From: Arthrobacter sp. D5-1
GTDB taxonomy: Bacteria > Actinomycetota > Actinomycetes > Actinomycetales > Micrococcaceae
Direction of reading: 5' to 3'
Assembly (NCBI RefSeq): GCF_017357425.1
Contig: NZ_CP014571.1
Span: forward strand, 558,001-622,000
DNA: 64,000 nucleotides
Each line of letters opens with the position of its first letter. Within the stretch, counting starts at the first letter, position 1. This document shows positions 17,551-26,593 of the stretch, in pieces. The notes beneath the pieces were generated by a model, which was not told the DNA's origin, made no database searches, and saw only the letters and a list, made by a program, of their open reading frames with translations. Made by a program: the position numbers and the translations under genes.

Positions 17551-18135
17551 GTGAAGAAGTCCCGTAAGATGATCGCCGCCGCCGCTGCCGGAGCGCTGCT
17601 GCTCACCGGTGGTGTGACTGCCGTGGCCAACGCAGTGTCACCCGCAGCTGCGCCGGCTGCCGCACAGGCCGCCCCCGTGAAAGTTGCCGCAGAAGTACAG
17701 CCGGCACCGGAGAACGTCGTAGCCCAGAACCGTATCTCCGTGGGTGCTTCGAGCGCCGCCGTCAACGCCGCGCTCGCCAAGTGCCAGGCAGACAAACTGC
17801 CGTTCGTCACCGTGGCCCTGGTTGACCGTTTCGGCACCGTCCAGGCACTCCTTCGCGGTGACAACGCCGCCGAGCACACCATCGAAGCCGCCAAGCAGAA
17901 GGCCTACACGGCCGCAGCCTTCGGTGCTCCCACCAGCGAGCTCGCCAAGCGCATCAACGGCAACGGCCCGTCCATCGCCGACCTCCCCGGCACCCTGTTC
18001 CTGGCCGGCGGCGTCCCGCTCAAGGTCAACGGCGTGTCGGTGGCCGGCATCGGAGTCGGCGGAGCACCCGACGGCGCACTCGACGAAGCCTGCGCCACGG
18101 CCGGTGCTGAAGCCTTGGCCGCGGCAGCAAAGTAG
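17551..18135 (+). CDS. HbpS-like secreted heme-binding protein (GlcG/HbpS family)
   Basis: 194 residues from GTG 17551. The N-terminus is a signal peptide (KKSRKM, then AAAAAGALLLTGGVTAVANA), so the protein is exported. The mature part carries the GlcG/HbpS fold signature (KLPFVTVALVDRFGTVQALLRGDNAA, IEAAKQKAYTAAAFG, GGVPLKVNGVSVAGIGVGG, DEACATAGAEAL). In Streptomyces reticuli HbpS binds heme and iron outside the cell and controls the SenS-SenR kinase pair. Here the neighbouring divergent kinase and regulator have matching architecture. A role in heme or oxidative-stress sensing is inferred from both. Confidence 0.87.
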   Translation: MKKSRKMIAAAAAGALLLTGGVTAVANAVSPAAAPAAAQAAPVKVAAEVQPAPENVVAQNRISVGASSAAVNAALAKCQADKLPFVTVALVDRFGTVQALLRGDNAAEHTIEAAKQKAYTAAAFGAPTSELAKRINGNGPSIADLPGTLFLAGGVPLKVNGVSVAGIGVGGAPDGALDEACATAGAEALAAAAK

Positions 18136-18145
18136 CCTCGACGGT

Positions 18146-18886
18146 ATGAGTTCCATGAAGGCGCGCGGCCTGGCCGGTTCGGTGATCGGTGCAAGCGTAC
18201 TGGTCGCCGGGCTCATGGCTGGCTGCGCGCCGTCGCCCCCGCCGTCCGTCACAGCCAGTCCGGGCACGACGGCGGCCTTACCGTCCGGCGGTCCGGTCCC
18301 GACTCCCGCAGCCCCCCACTCGACCGCAGCGTCGACCCCAAGTCCCGGCCCGGCGTCGTCGGCTGCTGTGCCTCCCCGACTGTCACCCGAGGCCCAGAGG
18401 GAAACCGACCGACTCCTGATCCTCGCCGCGAAAGCCAATGACGCTGCGAGGGTTCGTGAACTCATCGCGGCCGGCGGAAACGTCAATGCCAAGGACGATA
18501 TCCAGGACTCCGCCTTCCTCTACGCGGGTGCGGAGGGTTTCAACGAGGTCCTGCAGCTGACCTTGACCGCGGGCGCGGATGTTCGCAGCACCAACAGATA
18601 CGGCGGCACGGCGCTGATCCCTGCGAGCGAGCACGGGCACACGGAAACTGTCCGGATTCTGATCGCAGCAGGTGTGCCCGTAGACCACATCAACAACCTG
18701 GGCTGGACTGCCATGCAGGAAGCCATCCTGCTCAACAACGGGGGACCGAACCAGCAGGACGTGGTCCGGCAACTTCTTGCAGCCGGTGCCAACCCAAATA
18801 TCCGCGACCCCCAAGGCCGAACCGCCCTGCAGAACGCAGAGCGGCTCGGGTTTACGGAGATCGCGACGCTGATCCGGAACCGGTAA
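18146..18886 (+). CDS. Ankyrin-repeat lipoprotein
   Basis: 246 residues from ATG 18146, 10 bp after the HbpS-like stop, so probably in one operon. A lipoprotein signal ends in GLMAGC. A Pro/Ser/Thr linker of about 60 residues follows, then four to five ankyrin repeats from about residue 90 (DRLLILAAKANDAARVRELIAAGGNVNAKDD, GGTALIPASEHGHTETVRILIAAG, GRTALQNAERLGFTEIATLIRN, shown in part). An outside-facing ankyrin domain on a lipid anchor could hold a protein partner, perhaps the neighbouring heme-binding protein; that is speculation. Confidence 0.85.
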   Translation: MSSMKARGLAGSVIGASVLVAGLMAGCAPSPPPSVTASPGTTAALPSGGPVPTPAAPHSTAASTPSPGPASSAAVPPRLSPEAQRETDRLLILAAKANDAARVRELIAAGGNVNAKDDIQDSAFLYAGAEGFNEVLQLTLTAGADVRSTNRYGGTALIPASEHGHTETVRILIAAGVPVDHINNLGWTAMQEAILLNNGGPNQQDVVRQLLAAGANPNIRDPQGRTALQNAERLGFTEIATLIRNR

Positions 18887-20101
18887 CTACACGGCTTCCA
18901 GCACGCTCACGTAGTTGGCGATGCCGACGCCGCCCATGTTCTGCACGGCACCGCGCCGTGCGTTCGGAAGTTGCATGACCCCCGCAGTGCCCGTGAGTTG
19001 CATGGCCGCGATGACATGCTGCGACACGCCCGTGGCGCCCACGGGGTGTCCCTTGGCCTTGAGCCCGCCGGAGACGTTGACGGGCAGCTTCCCGTCCTTG
19101 TATACCCAACCCTCCTGGACAGCGCGCGCCCCTTCGCCGCGAGGTGTGAGCCCCATGGCCTCGTACATGATGAGCTCGGCGATGGTGAAGCAGTCGTGCA
19201 CCTCGGCGAAGTCCAGGCCCTCAAGGCCCACACCAGCCATGCCCAGCGCACGCTCCCACGAAGCCCTGGTGGCGGCAAACTCGGTGGGATCCCGCTTCTC
19301 CGCGGGGAAGAAGTCGTTCGCGTGACCAAACCCGGCAAGGCGCACAGGTGCCGTAGCGCCGCCGGTCGCCGACGTTGACAGCACGACGGCGGCGGCACCG
19401 TCCGAGACCGGCGAACAGTCCGTGCGGCGCAAAGGCTCGGCCACCATGGGGTTCTTCTCGGAAATGGTCCGGCAGAATTCCTCGCCGAAGTCGCGATGCA
19501 TCTGGGCGTACGGGTTGTCCATGCCGTTCCGGTGATTCTTGGCGGCAATGGAACCCAGGACATCGCCGAGGCCGCCGGGGTACTTCTCGGCGTCGATGCC
19601 GGAACCGTAGCGCTTCCCGTAATGCTTGGCCACCTCCGCGAACAGGCCCGTGAATCCTGTGGAGGACGCCTTGCCCGCCATCTCGTACGAAGCGCCCAGG
19701 AGGGCTGCCCCCACCACATCCGCTCCGGCGTCGGTCATCTTCTCTGCGCCGATCACCAGGACGTTGCGCGCGGTTCCGGCGAGGACAGCCTTGACGCCCT
19801 GCTGGAAGGCAGCCGATCCGGAAGCGCACGCGTTCTCAGTGCGGGTAGCCGGAACGTTGGCCAAGTCCGCTGAAAGCTGGAGGGCCAGGGACGACGTGAA
19901 GCCCAAAGGCTGCATGCCGGAGTTGAACTGGCCGAGGTAGATCTCGTCAATGTCCTTGGGGTCGAGTCCCGAATTCCGAATGGCTTCGCCGGCCACCTGG
20001 ACGATCAGCGACTCCAAGGTGTCATCCGTGAGCTTGCCGAACTTGCTGTGTCCCCATCCAGTGAGCAGGATGTCTTTGCCGAACTGGTCTTTCAGGCTCA
20101 T
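18887..20101 (-). CDS. Acetyl-CoA acetyltransferase-type thiolase (SCP-x-like)
   Basis: 404 residues. The nucleophilic Cys is C92 in NACASGSAA; the C-terminal motifs are the SCP-x/SCP2-thiolase version ([10 protein letters not shown], then [11 protein letters not shown] and NMGGVG), not the classical PcaF/AtoB CxGxG ending. It would cleave a 3-oxoacyl-CoA into acetyl-CoA plus a shorter acyl-CoA. Its start overlaps the CoA-transferase B gene by 4 bp, so the substrate is probably the CoA ester made by that enzyme (acetoacetyl-CoA or 3-oxoadipyl-CoA). It abuts the plus-strand ankyrin gene with no gap. Confidence 0.9.
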   Translation of the reverse strand: MSLKDQFGKDILLTGWGHSKFGKLTDDTLESLIVQVAGEAIRNSGLDPKDIDEIYLGQFNSGMQPLGFTSSLALQLSADLANVPATRTENACASGSAAFQQGVKAVLAGTARNVLVIGAEKMTDAGADVVGAALLGASYEMAGKASSTGFTGLFAEVAKHYGKRYGSGIDAEKYPGGLGDVLGSIAAKNHRNGMDNPYAQMHRDFGEEFCRTISEKNPMVAEPLRRTDCSPVSDGAAAVVLSTSATGGATAPVRLAGFGHANDFFPAEKRDPTEFAATRASWERALGMAGVGLEGLDFAEVHDCFTIAELIMYEAMGLTPRGEGARAVQEGWVYKDGKLPVNVSGGLKAKGHPVGATGVSQHVIAAMQLTGTAGVMQLPNARRGAVQNMGGVGIANYVSVLEAV

Positions 20102-20784
20102 GCGTTGGCTCCTTCAAGCGTCTGTTCTTCAGAGGTGAGCGCTTCCGTGAACTCTGCGTCCGTCTTGCTGCGGAGCTCCTCCACCGTGACGCCCGGGGCG
20201 AGGCGGGTCAGCAGAAGGCGGGTGCCGCCGTCGTGCGTTTCTTCGATGTCAAAAACGGCGAGGTCCGTGATGATCCGGTCAACGCACCGGAGGCCCGTCA
20301 GCGGCAAAGTACATTCGCGGACGATCTTGGCCGTGCCGTCCTTGGCATTGTGCTCCGTGAGTACCACCACACGCGGTGTTCCGGCCACCAGGTCCATGGC
20401 ACCGCCCATGCCCTTGACCATCTTGCCGGGGATGGTCCAGTTGGCGAGGTCGCCGGACCCGGAGACCTGCATGGCACCCAGGATGGCCACCTTCACGTGA
20501 CCGCCGCGAATCATGCCGAACGAAGTAGCGGAGTCGAAGATGCTGCCGCCGGGGGTGATGGTGACGGTCTGCTTGCCTGCGTTAATAAGGTCGGCGTCTT
20601 CCTCGCCCTCATACGGGAACGGGCCCATGCCGAGCAGGCCATTCTCGCTCTGGAGGACCACCCGCACGCCGTCGGGCAGGTTGTTGGCCACCAGCGTGGG
20701 GATGCCGATGCCGAGGTTGACGTAGTCGCCGTCGTTCAGTTCTTCGGCCGCGATGGCGGCCATCTGGTCACGTGTCCATGCCAT
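20098..20784 (-). CDS. 3-oxoacid CoA-transferase subunit B
   Basis: 228 residues. The catalytic Glu lies in [28 protein letters not shown] near the start, [14 protein letters not shown] and [18 protein letters not shown] are standard subunit B (ScoB/PcaJ) motifs. With subunit A it moves CoA from succinyl-CoA to a 3-oxoacid such as acetoacetate or 3-oxoadipate. Sequence alone does not separate the two substrates; no protocatechuate genes are nearby, which leans towards acetoacetate. Confidence 0.93.
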   Translation of the reverse strand: MAWTRDQMAAIAAEELNDGDYVNLGIGIPTLVANNLPDGVRVVLQSENGLLGMGPFPYEGEEDADLINAGKQTVTITPGGSIFDSATSFGMIRGGHVKVAILGAMQVSGSGDLANWTIPGKMVKGMGGAMDLVAGTPRVVVLTEHNAKDGTAKIVRECTLPLTGLRCVDRIITDLAVFDIEETHDGGTRLLLTRLAPGVTVEELRSKTDAEFTEALTSEEQTLEGANA

Positions 20785-20804
20785 GGTGAATGCTCCTTTT
20801 GCTT

Positions 20805-21521
20805 CTAAACCGTGAGGGCTTCGGCACGCTGCCGGACCGTGCGCTGTTCGATGTCCTTAACCCGTGCGGTGGCCAGGACCAGCCCTTGCACGTAAACGCC
20901 GGGGGTCACAATGTGGTTGGGGTCCAGCCCGCCCGGCTGCACAATGACTTCGGCCTCGGCGATGGTGACTTTCCCGGCAGTAGCCACCACAGGGTTGAAG
21001 TTGCGGGCGGTGTAGCGGTAGATCAGGTTGCCGTCCGTGTCGGCCGTGTGGGCGTGAACCAGCGCGACGTCGGCGGTGATGGCGCGCTCGCGGACGTACG
21101 TGACGCCGTCGAACTCTTCCAGGGGCTTGCCTTCGGCAACCAAAGTTCCCACACCGGTGCGCGTGTAGAAGGCGGGGATGCCGGCGCCGCCGGCGCGGAG
21201 GCGTTCAGCCAGGGTGCCTTGCGGCGTGAATTCGACCTCGAGTTTCCCCGCAAGGTACTGCTCGGCGAAAAGTTTGTTCTCGCCCACATAGGAAGCTATG
21301 ACCTTCCGGACCTGGCCGGCCTCGATCAGGACGCCTAGACCCTTGCCATCCACCCCCATGTTGTTGGAAACGATGGTGAGGTCCTTGGCACCCGATTCCC
21401 GGACGGCATCGATCAGGTCTGCGGGGATTCCGCTCAGGCCGAAGCCCCCGACGGCGATGGTCAGGCCGTCTGCCATCAGGTTCTGCAGCGCTTGGGCTGC
21501 GCTCGCGTACATGGTGGACAT
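20805..21521 (-). CDS. 3-oxoacid CoA-transferase subunit A
   Basis: 238 residues. The Gly-rich CoA-binding segment [19 protein letters not shown] and later [21 protein letters not shown] mark the ScoA/PcaI subunit. It is the first gene of a three-gene set (A, B, thiolase) whose transcription begins in the spacer shared with the IclR gene. A 15-bp palindrome lies 32 bp upstream of its start. The reaction is the same as for subunit B: activation of a 3-oxoacid by CoA transfer. Confidence 0.93.
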   Translation of the reverse strand: MSTMYASAAQALQNLMADGLTIAVGGFGLSGIPADLIDAVRESGAKDLTIVSNNMGVDGKGLGVLIEAGQVRKVIASYVGENKLFAEQYLAGKLEVEFTPQGTLAERLRAGGAGIPAFYTRTGVGTLVAEGKPLEEFDGVTYVRERAITADVALVHAHTADTDGNLIYRYTARNFNPVVATAGKVTIAEAEVIVQPGGLDPNHIVTPGVYVQGLVLATARVKDIEQRTVRQRAEALTV

Positions 21522-21552
21522 TCCGAACTCCTCGTCGAGCTTTAGATGGTGC

Positions 21553-21567
21553 GTCCACTTTGTGGAC
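21553..21567. promoter_or_regulatory. IclR-type operator palindrome, CoA-transferase side
   Basis: GTCCACTTTGTGGAC is a perfect 6+3+6 palindrome 32 bp upstream of the CoA-transferase A start. The related site at 21663 has the same GTCCA-N5-TGGA(C/T) frame. Both fit dimeric binding by the divergent IclR regulator. Confidence 0.65.
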
Positions 21568-21662
21568 TTCGTTCACTTAAGACTGAGCCTAGGTTCCTTG
21601 AGGGATGCATGCAACGGAGCGCGGTGTTGGCTACTCATGGTGTGGACGCTAGGCTCAAGGGT

Positions 21663-21677
21663 GTCCATATTATGGAT
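21663..21677. promoter_or_regulatory. IclR-type operator palindrome, regulator side
   Basis: GTCCATATTATGGAT, with TCCATA-T-TATGGA as the palindromic core, sits 21 bp before the IclR start. It is 110 bp from the matching site at 21553. Position suggests autoregulation. Confidence 0.6.
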
Positions 21678-21697
21678 GAAATCTTCAGGAGGGTGCT

Positions 21698-22459
21698 GTG
21701 GCGGTACAAGGAGCGCAGGTTGTCGGCCGGGTGGCGCAGTTGCTGCGGCTGGTGGGCCGCAAGCCGGAAGGTATGTCCCTTGCTGGCCTGGTGCGCGAAT
21801 CCGGGTTGACGCGGCCAACAGTGCACCGGCTGCTGACCTCGTTGGCTGCCGAAGGTTTGCTGGAGCACGACGCCGGCAAGTGGGTGCTGGGGCCGGAAAT
21901 CTTCCTGCTGGGCTCCGTTGCTGCGGCCCGTTTTCCCATGGAAGACATTGCCCGCCCGTCGCTGCGCAGACTGGCAGCGGAAACGGGAGAGAGCGCGTTC
22001 TTCTCCATCCGCCGGGGGAACGAGACCATCTGTGTCCTGCGCGAAGAGGGCTCATTTCCCGTGAGGTCGTTTGTCCTGCACGAAGGGGTGCGCTTCCCGC
22101 TGGGGGTGGCTTCTGCGGGGACCGCGATCATGGCCTTCCTGCCCCCGGACGAGCAGGAATCACTGCTGAAGGACTGGGGTTCGCATGCCGGCGACTTTGC
22201 CGCGGGGCACCCCGCGGAGGTGGTGCGGGACAACCTGGAAAATACACGGCTGGCTGGCTACTCCGTCAATCCGGGCCTGATCCTTGAAGGCAGTTGGGGA
22301 ATGGGAGCCGCGGTGTTCGACCAGCAGGGCCGGCCGGCGTGGGCTCTCTCCCTGACCGGGATTGAGCCCAGGTTCCGTCCGGACCGCCAGGAGTTCCTGG
22401 GCAGGCTGCTGTTGGAGGAAGCGCACCGGATGACGGCAAGGTTGCAGGGCGCTAGTTGA
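21698..22459 (+). CDS. IclR-family transcriptional regulator
   Basis: 253 residues from GTG 21698 with AGGAGG upstream. The winged helix-turn-helix (AQLLRLVGRKPEGMSLAGLVRESGLTRPTVHRLLTSLAAEGLLEH, shown in part as SGLTRPTVHRLLTSL) is followed by an IclR effector domain (VLREEGSFPVRSFVLHEGVRFPLG, SAGTAIMAF). It is divergent from the CoA-transferase/thiolase genes and very likely their regulator, acting on the paired palindromes in the shared spacer. PcaR-type regulators of 3-oxoadipate genes belong to this family. Confidence 0.9.
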   Translation: MAVQGAQVVGRVAQLLRLVGRKPEGMSLAGLVRESGLTRPTVHRLLTSLAAEGLLEHDAGKWVLGPEIFLLGSVAAARFPMEDIARPSLRRLAAETGESAFFSIRRGNETICVLREEGSFPVRSFVLHEGVRFPLGVASAGTAIMAFLPPDEQESLLKDWGSHAGDFAAGHPAEVVRDNLENTRLAGYSVNPGLILEGSWGMGAAVFDQQGRPAWALSLTGIEPRFRPDRQEFLGRLLLEEAHRMTARLQGAS

Positions 22460-23024
22460 GATCCAGGCGCATCAGGACCCTGGGGAAGCCGTTCAGCACC
22501 GAGGTGGTTTCGGCGACCTTCTTGAAGCCGGCCTTCTCGAAGAGCCTGCGGGTACCAACATACGCCATGGTCAGATCCACCTTGCCGCCCTTGTTGTCCA
22601 CGGGATAACCCTCAAGCACGGGAGCGCCGTGGCTCTTTGCGAAGTCGATGGCCCCTCGCAGGAGTTCATGGGAAATGCCCTTGCCGCGATGCCCCGGCCG
22701 CACCCGGATGCACCACACCGACCACACCTCGGCGTCGTCAACATGGGGGATCTTCCGGTTCTTCGCGAAACTGGTGTCCGCACGCGGGTGGACCGCTGCC
22801 CACCCGACTACTTCGTCGCCGTCGTACGCCAAAACACCGGGAGGCGGGTCCTCTGAGACCAGCTTCTTGACGTAATTTCCACGCTCCTGTTTTTGGAGTT
22901 CCTGGTTCAGTTTCGACGGGATCCTGTAGCTCAGGCACCAGCACACGTTGGAGTCGGGACTCCTCGGCCCCACCAAGGTCTTCACGTCATCGAACACCGT
23001 CGCGGGGCGAACCTCGATAGCCAT
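22452..23024 (-). CDS. GNAT-family N-acetyltransferase
   Basis: 190 residues. The acetyl-CoA binding signature RVRPGHRGKGISHELLRGAIDFAK (positions about 118-140) and PVLEGYPVDNKGGK identify a GNAT fold. WAAVHPRADTSF precedes it. The C-terminal GTRRLFEKAGFKKVAET is the usual final segment. Substrate unknown. It converges with the IclR gene, overlapping it by 8 bp at the 3' ends. Confidence 0.87.
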   Translation of the reverse strand: MAIEVRPATVFDDVKTLVGPRSPDSNVCWCLSYRIPSKLNQELQKQERGNYVKKLVSEDPPPGVLAYDGDEVVGWAAVHPRADTSFAKNRKIPHVDDAEVWSVWCIRVRPGHRGKGISHELLRGAIDFAKSHGAPVLEGYPVDNKGGKVDLTMAYVGTRRLFEKAGFKKVAETTSVLNGFPRVLMRLDLN

Positions 23025-23080
23025 GCGGACATCCTGTCATCGGGGCTGGATGCAGGCAACGGCTTTGAACTTTCACGAGC

Positions 23081-23719
23081 TCAGCTTCGGAGGTAAGCGA
23101 GCACTGCCAACACTCTCCGATGCCCTCGGTCCATGGCGGACAATTGCAGTTTTTGGAAGATATTGCCGATGTGCTTGCTCACAGCAGTTTCGGTGACCAC
23201 CAGGCGGGCTCCAATGGAGACGTTGTCCAGTCCTTCTGCCATGAGGCCAAGGACTTCGCGTTCCCTTGGGGTCAGGGTGCCCACCGGATCACCGGCACCG
23301 CGGCGGCTCATCAGCTGGGAGATCACTTCAGGGTCCATGACGGTTGCGCCGCCGGCAACCCGCCGAAGGGTGTCGGTGAACTCGGCAACCTTGCCCACCC
23401 GCTCCTTCAACAGGTAACCGAGTCCGGCCGCACCCTCGGACAACAGGTCACCGGCATAGCGGTCCTCCACATACGCGGAAAGGACCAACACCGGAAAACC
23501 GGGCCTGCGGCGTCGAGCTTCACGTGCTGCCACAAGGCCTTCATTGGTGAATGTGGGAGGCATCCGCACATCCAGAACGGCGGCGTCTGCATCGTCCAGG
23601 ACAGCCAGGAAGTCGACTGCGTTGTCCACGGCAGCGATCACATCGAAGCCTTCGCTCTTGAGGAGAAGTGACAAGCCTTCCCGGAGGAGCGCGTCATCCT
23701 CGGCAATCACAACCCGCAC
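23081..23719 (-). CDS. NarL/LuxR-family response regulator
   Basis: 212 residues from GTG 23719. Receiver motifs: acidic EDD at residues 7-9, phospho-acceptor Asp in AAVLDVRMPP, Lys in GYLLKERVG. The LuxR helix-turn-helix is LTPREREVLGLMAEGLDNVSIGARL with TETAVSKHIGNIFQKL. Its 5' end overlaps the sensor kinase gene by 13 bp, so the pair is co-translated. The divergent acyltransferase gene is a plausible target. Confidence 0.92.
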   Translation of the reverse strand: MRVVIAEDDALLREGLSLLLKSEGFDVIAAVDNAVDFLAVLDDADAAVLDVRMPPTFTNEGLVAAREARRRRPGFPVLVLSAYVEDRYAGDLLSEGAAGLGYLLKERVGKVAEFTDTLRRVAGGATVMDPEVISQLMSRRGAGDPVGTLTPREREVLGLMAEGLDNVSIGARLVVTETAVSKHIGNIFQKLQLSAMDRGHRRVLAVLAYLRS

Positions 23720-24948
23720 GGCAGCTCCACCTTTACCGTTGTTGGTCCGTTGGCCGGGCTCTGAAAATCCAGGACGCCCTCAAAAGCAGCCGCCCGGCGT
23801 CGAATTCCTGCGAGCCCGCCACCCGGACGTTCCACGGCTCCGCCATGGCCGTTGTCCTCCACCGAAATCAGGAGGCGATCGGCAGAGGGGTCCCGTTTGA
23901 CCACCACGGACATTCGGGTGGCGGAACTGTACTTATTGGCGTTGGTCAAGGCTTCGGCAACGATGAAGTAGCTGGCAGATTCCAGTGCAGCCGGTACTCG
24001 GTGCAGATCCGAGACCATCAAATTGCAAGGGATCGCTGAACGTCCCGTCAACGCAGAGAGCGCGCCTTCAAGGCCAAGTTCCTCCAGGATCGGCGGGTGA
24101 ATATCGTGAACCGCCGTCCGTAACCCCGCCAGAGCCTCGGTGGCCGCTTGCTGGGCCCTACGGACGTGGGGGAGTGCGTCGTCGGGACTCTTTTCAAGAG
24201 TTCGCTCCGCCAGCCCCAGCATCATGACCACGCCCACCAAGCGATTTTGCGCGCCGTCATGCAAATCGCGCTCAATCCTTTTGAGCTCTGCTGAATGCGC
24301 ATCCAACGCAGCGGCACGGCTGGCAGTCAACGCCGTCACCCGCTCGGCCAGGTACGAGCTCGCAGGAAGAGACAGCATCTTCCCCTGCACCCAGGCAAGC
24401 CCAGCGGCGGCTCCCGGAATCAACCACCAGGAGATTACTGCGTACCCGGCTCCGATCAACAGCATCCACCAAGCACCGCCCCACGACGTTACTGGATAGA
24501 GGCTAACCACTGGTTGATCCACAGGAAGGAGGTACCAGTAGGTGGGAATGAGCAGCGAGTTCAAGGCGCCAAAAGGGAATCCGATACACAAGAGCGCCAC
24601 GATCGGCATTCCCAGCCCATGAGCCACCAACCATAACAAGTCCCGGCCAGTGCTGCGGGAAAAGACCAAGCGGAGGCGCTCTTCGAACGACGGGTTGTTG
24701 GGAATGGGAGCGTAGCTTTCGGTTACGGGCGCAGCTGTGTAGCTGAATGTTCGACGGCGGGCCAATGCCGCCCACCAGCGCAAGCCGGCTACCGCCCTGG
24801 GCGCAACGAGCCATCCTCCACTGAAGAGGAACAGCGGAATGAGGAGCGCAGAAACCATGAACATGCCCATGGAAATGATGCTGGTGAACAGCTCGCCAAC
24901 AAGATAACCGTAGGCACGCAGCCATCGCCGAAAACGGGGTTTGATCAT
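23707..24948 (-). CDS. Sensor histidine kinase with N-terminal membrane sensor
   Basis: 413 residues. Four predicted membrane helices in two pairs (about 13-55 and 105-180) form a PF13796-type sensor region. The kinase core begins near residue 215: phospho-His in RIERDLHDGAQNRLVGVVM, N box EALTNANKYS, G1 EDNGHGGA and G2 GGGLAGIRRR. This HisKA_3 layout pairs with NarL-type regulators such as the next gene. Signal unknown; a cell-envelope cue would suit the membrane-embedded sensor. Confidence 0.9.
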   Translation of the reverse strand: MIKPRFRRWLRAYGYLVGELFTSIISMGMFMVSALLIPLFLFSGGWLVAPRAVAGLRWWAALARRRTFSYTAAPVTESYAPIPNNPSFEERLRLVFSRSTGRDLLWLVAHGLGMPIVALLCIGFPFGALNSLLIPTYWYLLPVDQPVVSLYPVTSWGGAWWMLLIGAGYAVISWWLIPGAAAGLAWVQGKMLSLPASSYLAERVTALTASRAAALDAHSAELKRIERDLHDGAQNRLVGVVMMLGLAERTLEKSPDDALPHVRRAQQAATEALAGLRTAVHDIHPPILEELGLEGALSALTGRSAIPCNLMVSDLHRVPAALESASYFIVAEALTNANKYSSATRMSVVVKRDPSADRLLISVEDNGHGGAVERPGGGLAGIRRRAAAFEGVLDFQSPANGPTTVKVELPCGL

Positions 24949-25059
24949 GACCCCAAGTCTGCCGCAGCGGCTGGAGTCCTGTCGGTATAGCCAGCTCTAC
25001 CTTTAAGTGGGTGGCCCACACCATCGTGATCGGGTTCGCCGCTCCGTAGCGTCGAAGAC

Positions 25060-26490
25060 ATGAAAAGCAACGCAACTGCACCAGCAGTTTTACCGGCGGA
25101 AACGGCCCTGGGAACCGTCGGGTTTTCGAACAACAGGGACCCGCGTGGCCCAGCGGATAAGTCGGCGCGGGATGTGAGCGTGGATGTCATCCGAAGCTTC
25201 TGCCTTCTGGTGGTAGTTGCACTTCACGCCCTGATGGTTGGAGTGAGCATAGGTCCCCAAGGGCCCGTTTTCGAGAATGCCTTGGACGGAAATCCTTGGT
25301 TCGCCTCTTTGTCCTGGGCGGTTCAGGTCATGCCGCTGTTTTTCATTGCGGGCGGGTTCAGTTCAATCTCGCAATGGCGTCGCATCCAGCTTCGGGGTGG
25401 CACTGCCGGCGACTATATCCGGCTTCGGGTGGTCCGGCTCCTCGTCCCCGCAGTGGTGCTGGTGGCATCGGTAGGAGTGGGCCTGGTGGTTCTGACGTTG
25501 GCAGGGGTACCTTCAGGGATTGTTGAAACGGCCGGGTACCGGATTAGCCAGCCTTTGTGGTTCCTGGCCGTCTACCTCGGATGTTCAGCGCTTGTTCCCC
25601 TGCTGGCACTCGCCCACGGGAAGGCGCGTCTCAGTACGCTGTTGGGGTTGGGGTTGGCTATCGCCGCGGTAGATGCGGGGCGTTTGAGCCTGGAACTTCC
25701 TGCCCTCGGGTACGCCAACCTTGCCTTTGTGTGGCTCTTCATCCAGCAACTGGGCTTCTGGCTTGCCGATGGGTCGGTGGGCCGGCTATCCGCTGCGGTG
25801 CGGAAGTGGACCTCGGGGCTGGCGCTGATGCTGATGATGTACCTCTTCGCTTCTGGTTGGTACTCAGGGGACATGTTCAGCAACCTGAACCCACCAACAG
25901 GGGCCCTTGCCCTGCTGGCAGTCGCACAACTCATGCTCTTGTCCCTGGCTCAGAGGCGCATCAGGGTGTGGGCCGAAAAGTCCAGCGCCATGTCCTTCGT
26001 GGCGCTGGTGGGGTCCAAGGCGATGACCATCTATCTCTGGCACATGCCGGTGATGGTGTCGATTGCGGGTCTGCTGCTGGTGATACAGATGCACCTGCCT
26101 GCTCCCGGCAGTGCGGAGTGGTGGCTGAGCCGGCCCTTATGGCTTGTGGCTGTTGCGTGTGCGCTCTTGCCGGTTGTGAGGTGGCTGGGGCGTCTTGAAC
26201 GGGTGAACGCCTCGAGCCGAGCTTCTTTCACCCATCCGAGGACCGTGCTGAGTGCCGTGAGCGGCGTGGAGGGAGTGGTGGTTCTCCTCGTTGACGGCAT
26301 CACTCCCAGCACGGCCATCATCAGCGTGGTTCTTTTCCTCTGCGCGCTTTGGGGCCACCTGGATCTGCAGAGACCACAGATGACCCGCCCCGGCGGGACA
26401 AACACGGAACAGGGCGGACGCGGTGTGGCGGGCTGGTTTAAAAAACTTTTTCAATCCGCACCCATCCACCCCGTCCCACCCTCCGAATAG
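25060..26490 (+). CDS. Acyltransferase 3 family membrane protein
   Basis: 476 residues with about ten membrane helices. The N-terminal motif RSFCLLVVVALHALMVG carries the catalytic His, and VMPLFFIAGGFSSISQWRR is the second conserved block. The family O-acylates envelope glycans, exopolysaccharides or lipids. The last about 100 residues are a less hydrophobic extension ending in a basic amphipathic segment (GWFKKLFQSAP). It is divergent from the two-component pair, with the 13-bp palindrome GTGGGTGGCCCAC at 25007-25019 in the 111-bp spacer. Confidence 0.87.
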   Translation: MKSNATAPAVLPAETALGTVGFSNNRDPRGPADKSARDVSVDVIRSFCLLVVVALHALMVGVSIGPQGPVFENALDGNPWFASLSWAVQVMPLFFIAGGFSSISQWRRIQLRGGTAGDYIRLRVVRLLVPAVVLVASVGVGLVVLTLAGVPSGIVETAGYRISQPLWFLAVYLGCSALVPLLALAHGKARLSTLLGLGLAIAAVDAGRLSLELPALGYANLAFVWLFIQQLGFWLADGSVGRLSAAVRKWTSGLALMLMMYLFASGWYSGDMFSNLNPPTGALALLAVAQLMLLSLAQRRIRVWAEKSSAMSFVALVGSKAMTIYLWHMPVMVSIAGLLLVIQMHLPAPGSAEWWLSRPLWLVAVACALLPVVRWLGRLERVNASSRASFTHPRTVLSAVSGVEGVVVLLVDGITPSTAIISVVLFLCALWGHLDLQRPQMTRPGGTNTEQGGRGVAGWFKKLFQSAPIHPVPPSE

Positions 26491-26593
26491 CTGGTGAGAC
26501 ACAAACCGCCGGTGAAGCAAAAGCAGCATCAGCAGCCAGTGTCCCACCACCCAATGGACCCAACGCCCTGGTTCCAAAAACAAGGAGAATGAC

